Assembly: GCA_016780435.1 (NCBI GenBank) | Contig: JADHLU010000044.1 | Location: 1-7,008 of the forward strand | Length of the DNA stretch: 7,008 bases | Reading direction: 5' to 3' | Source of the DNA: Flavobacteriaceae bacterium | Lineage (GTDB): Bacteria > Bacteroidota > Bacteroidia > Flavobacteriales > Flavobacteriaceae | Shown here: positions 5,679-7,008 of the stretch, one piece after another | How the letters are laid out: each line of letters opens with the position of its first letter | Position numbering within the stretch: position 1 is the stretch's first letter | Notes under the pieces: generated by a model | What the model was told of the DNA's origin: nothing | Seen by the model: only the letters and a program-made list of their open reading frames with translations | Database searches by the model: none | Program-made: the position numbers and the translations under genes

Positions 5679-7008
5679 TAGCGCTTACCTGGACGGTAGG
5701 TCTCAATAGCCCGCTTAAGCACGTCTTCGCGGTAAAAGGGTACCTCCTTAAAAAGGCCCGCTGCGTAGAGCTCTACCTGATCGTCGAAGTGTCTAGAGTT
5801 CACGTCTGAGCTCTGCCCACCTGCCAGAAGGCTTTTGGCGCGTAGCCTTTCTCCAAACTCAACCACAGCTACAAAACTATTGCCCCTAGTACCGTAGATC
5901 TTTTTAGTATTATTGGTGTAACGCGCGCCATAGGCGGCCAATGCTCCCCATCGACCGCTGGCATGGCCAATGCCGACACTTGGAAGGCTATCGTTGAAGG
6001 CCTGAAAAATAGAGGCATCTAAGCGCTGATAGCGATTCACCTCAGCCCATTCGATAAGCGACGACCCAAAATCACGCCTCAAACCACTTACCGCCTCGGC
6101 GAATACCTCGCGCCTCAGTTCACTATGTTCGGCCGACTGCCCCCAATACTGCATGAGCTCCATGGGGCTGTAGCCCTTGAGACTTGGAGCCTTCTGATAG
6201 AGCGCTGTGCCGTAATAGTGAGCCAGTGTCATGGCCTTGCTATCTGCCGAGGTGCGAAAATCCCAGTTGCGAAGCAGTTCAATTTCTTCGGCAAGATCGG
6301 TGTTAGGGGCCTCATCAAACGATCTTACTAACCCAGGAATCAACGCCTCAAATGCTGGCAAATAACTGTCGTAGGCCAAGTCTATAAGCGACTCTAAGGT
6401 GTGCTTTTGGGTTTGCTCTAAGAGTGAGATGGCGTGTACCCCTCGAAAATTCTCTGGGGCAGTGCTCATGTAGTACGGGTAGTCTTCCGGGCGCGGGCTG
6501 TCTAGCCCGGCGGCGGTAAAAGGGGTCGAATTGCAGTTCTGCAACCAGTGAGTCGATGGGTTTAACAGGGTAATATGATCTTCGAGCTCGTGAAGCCCCT
6601 TCCAATCGGTGTCTGGGTTAGACCCGTCTACCGGCTTAGCAAAATCAAAGCGCGTATCGCGAACAGGAATAAAGTTTCCGTGCCAATAGGCAATGTTTTT
6701 ATCGGCATCGGCATATACGGTGTTGTTCGACGAATTGGTCTTTAGTTGCATCATTTGGCTAAAGCCTTCGTAATTCGACTGCTTGGTTCGAATAAACGAC
6801 TGCTCTAGCGCTTTGGCTGGGCTCCACATAAGGGCAGTGGCCGTTAACTGATCTTCAACCTTGTGGGTTATGGGGCCGTGGTGGGTGCGGTAAAGCGTAA
6901 GTGTCTTTTGCTGTAGACCCTCATCGGTCTTCACGCTAAAGGCCTCTTGAATCGAGTCGATGGCTAGCCACTTTTCGCCGTATTTATACTCCTTTCCGGT
7001 CTGGGTAT
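5675..7008 (-). CDS. Penicillin acylase family protein (S45 Ntn hydrolase), C-terminal 443 residues, cut by window edge
   Basis: Members of this family (penicillin G acylase, cephalosporin acylase, aculeacin and acyl-homoserine-lactone acylases) are periplasmic amidases. They self-cleave so that a Ser becomes the N-terminal nucleophile of the beta chain. The frame is open to the right edge, and the only potential start near 6934 is a GTG inside family sequence, so the gene continues beyond the window. Visible codons 1-443 (counted from 7006) cover the later part of the beta chain. They contain YRTHHGPI (39-46), ADADKNIAYWHGNFIPVR (99-116) and HWLQNCNSTPF (153-163), whose second Asn (159) probably matches the oxyanion-hole Asn241 of E. 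coli penicillin acylase. Near the end are GNSFVAVVEFGERLRA (375-390) and GQSSD with RHFDDQVELY (397-414). The catalytic Ser, signal peptide and spacer peptide are not visible. The natural substrate (acyl-homoserine lactone, N-acyl amino acid or other amide) cannot be told. The stop is TAA at 5677-5675. Confidence 0.88.
   Translation of the reverse strand, partial: TQTGKEYKYGEKWLAIDSIQEAFSVKTDEGLQQKTLTLYRTHHGPITHKVEDQLTATALMWSPAKALEQSFIRTKQSNYEGFSQMMQLKTNSSNNTVYADADKNIAYWHGNFIPVRDTRFDFAKPVDGSNPDTDWKGLHELEDHITLLNPSTHWLQNCNSTPFTAAGLDSPRPEDYPYYMSTAPENFRGVHAISLLEQTQKHTLESLIDLAYDSYLPAFEALIPGLVRSFDEAPNTDLAEEIELLRNWDFRTSADSKAMTLAHYYGTALYQKAPSLKGYSPMELMQYWGQSAEHSELRREVFAEAVSGLRRDFGSSLIEWAEVNRYQRLDASIFQAFNDSLPSVGIGHASGRWGALAAYGARYTNNTKKIYGTRGNSFVAVVEFGERLRAKSLLAGGQSSDVNSRHFDDQVELYAAGLFKEVPFYREDVLKRAIETYRPGKRY

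Noticed and set aside
6125..6605. Open frames at 6125-6331 plus and 6348-6605 minus inside the acylase gene
   Set aside because: Both are other-frame shadows of a continuous, conserved hydrolase.
6932..6934. GTG at 6934-6932 as the start of a short complete acylase gene
   Set aside because: The reading frame continues unbroken to the right edge with family-like sequence, and the nucleophile Ser region would be missing. The gene is simply cut by the window.

Overview
The window looks like chromosomal DNA of a Bacteroidota bacterium, most likely a marine member of the Flavobacteriia or a close relative, with moderate GC content. Four things support this. One gene encodes a mevalonate-pathway decarboxylase. 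None of the visible gene starts has a convincing Shine-Dalgarno sequence. Promoter elements fit the Bacteroidota -7 consensus TAnnTTTG. One secreted protein has a motif style I associate with this phylum. The genus cannot be named from the sequence alone.

Layout from left to right: (1) the 5' end of mvaD (diphosphomevalonate decarboxylase) on the minus strand, cut by the left edge; (2) a short divergent promoter region containing a perfect 10-bp inverted repeat; (3) glpK and glpF on the plus strand, 4 bases apart; (4) on the minus strand, an SGLT-type sodium/solute symporter gene followed by a lipoprotein glycerophosphodiester phosphodiesterase (glpQ-like) gene, forming a probable two-gene operon that converges on glpKF with a 12-bp overlap of the 3' ends; (5) a 54-bp divergent promoter region; (6) a small secreted protein of unknown function on the plus strand; (7) a penicillin-acylase-family hydrolase on the minus strand, overlapping the previous gene by 4 bp at the 3' ends and cut by the right edge. 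There is no gene-free stretch longer than about 100 bases.

The central five kilobases read as a glycerol and glycerophosphodiester scavenging module. GlpF admits glycerol and GlpK traps it as glycerol-3-phosphate. The GlpQ-like lipoprotein splits glycerophosphodiesters outside the cytoplasm, and the sodium symporter may import the released polyol or sugar headgroup (inference). No glycerol-3-phosphate dehydrogenase, glycerol-3-phosphate transporter or regulator lies in the window. I saw no mobile element, CRISPR array, tRNA, rRNA or clear intrinsic terminator. Nothing here is clearly a previously undescribed system. The best candidates for a second look are the symporter-glpQ pairing, the mirrored mvaD/glpK promoter region and the uncharacterised secreted protein.
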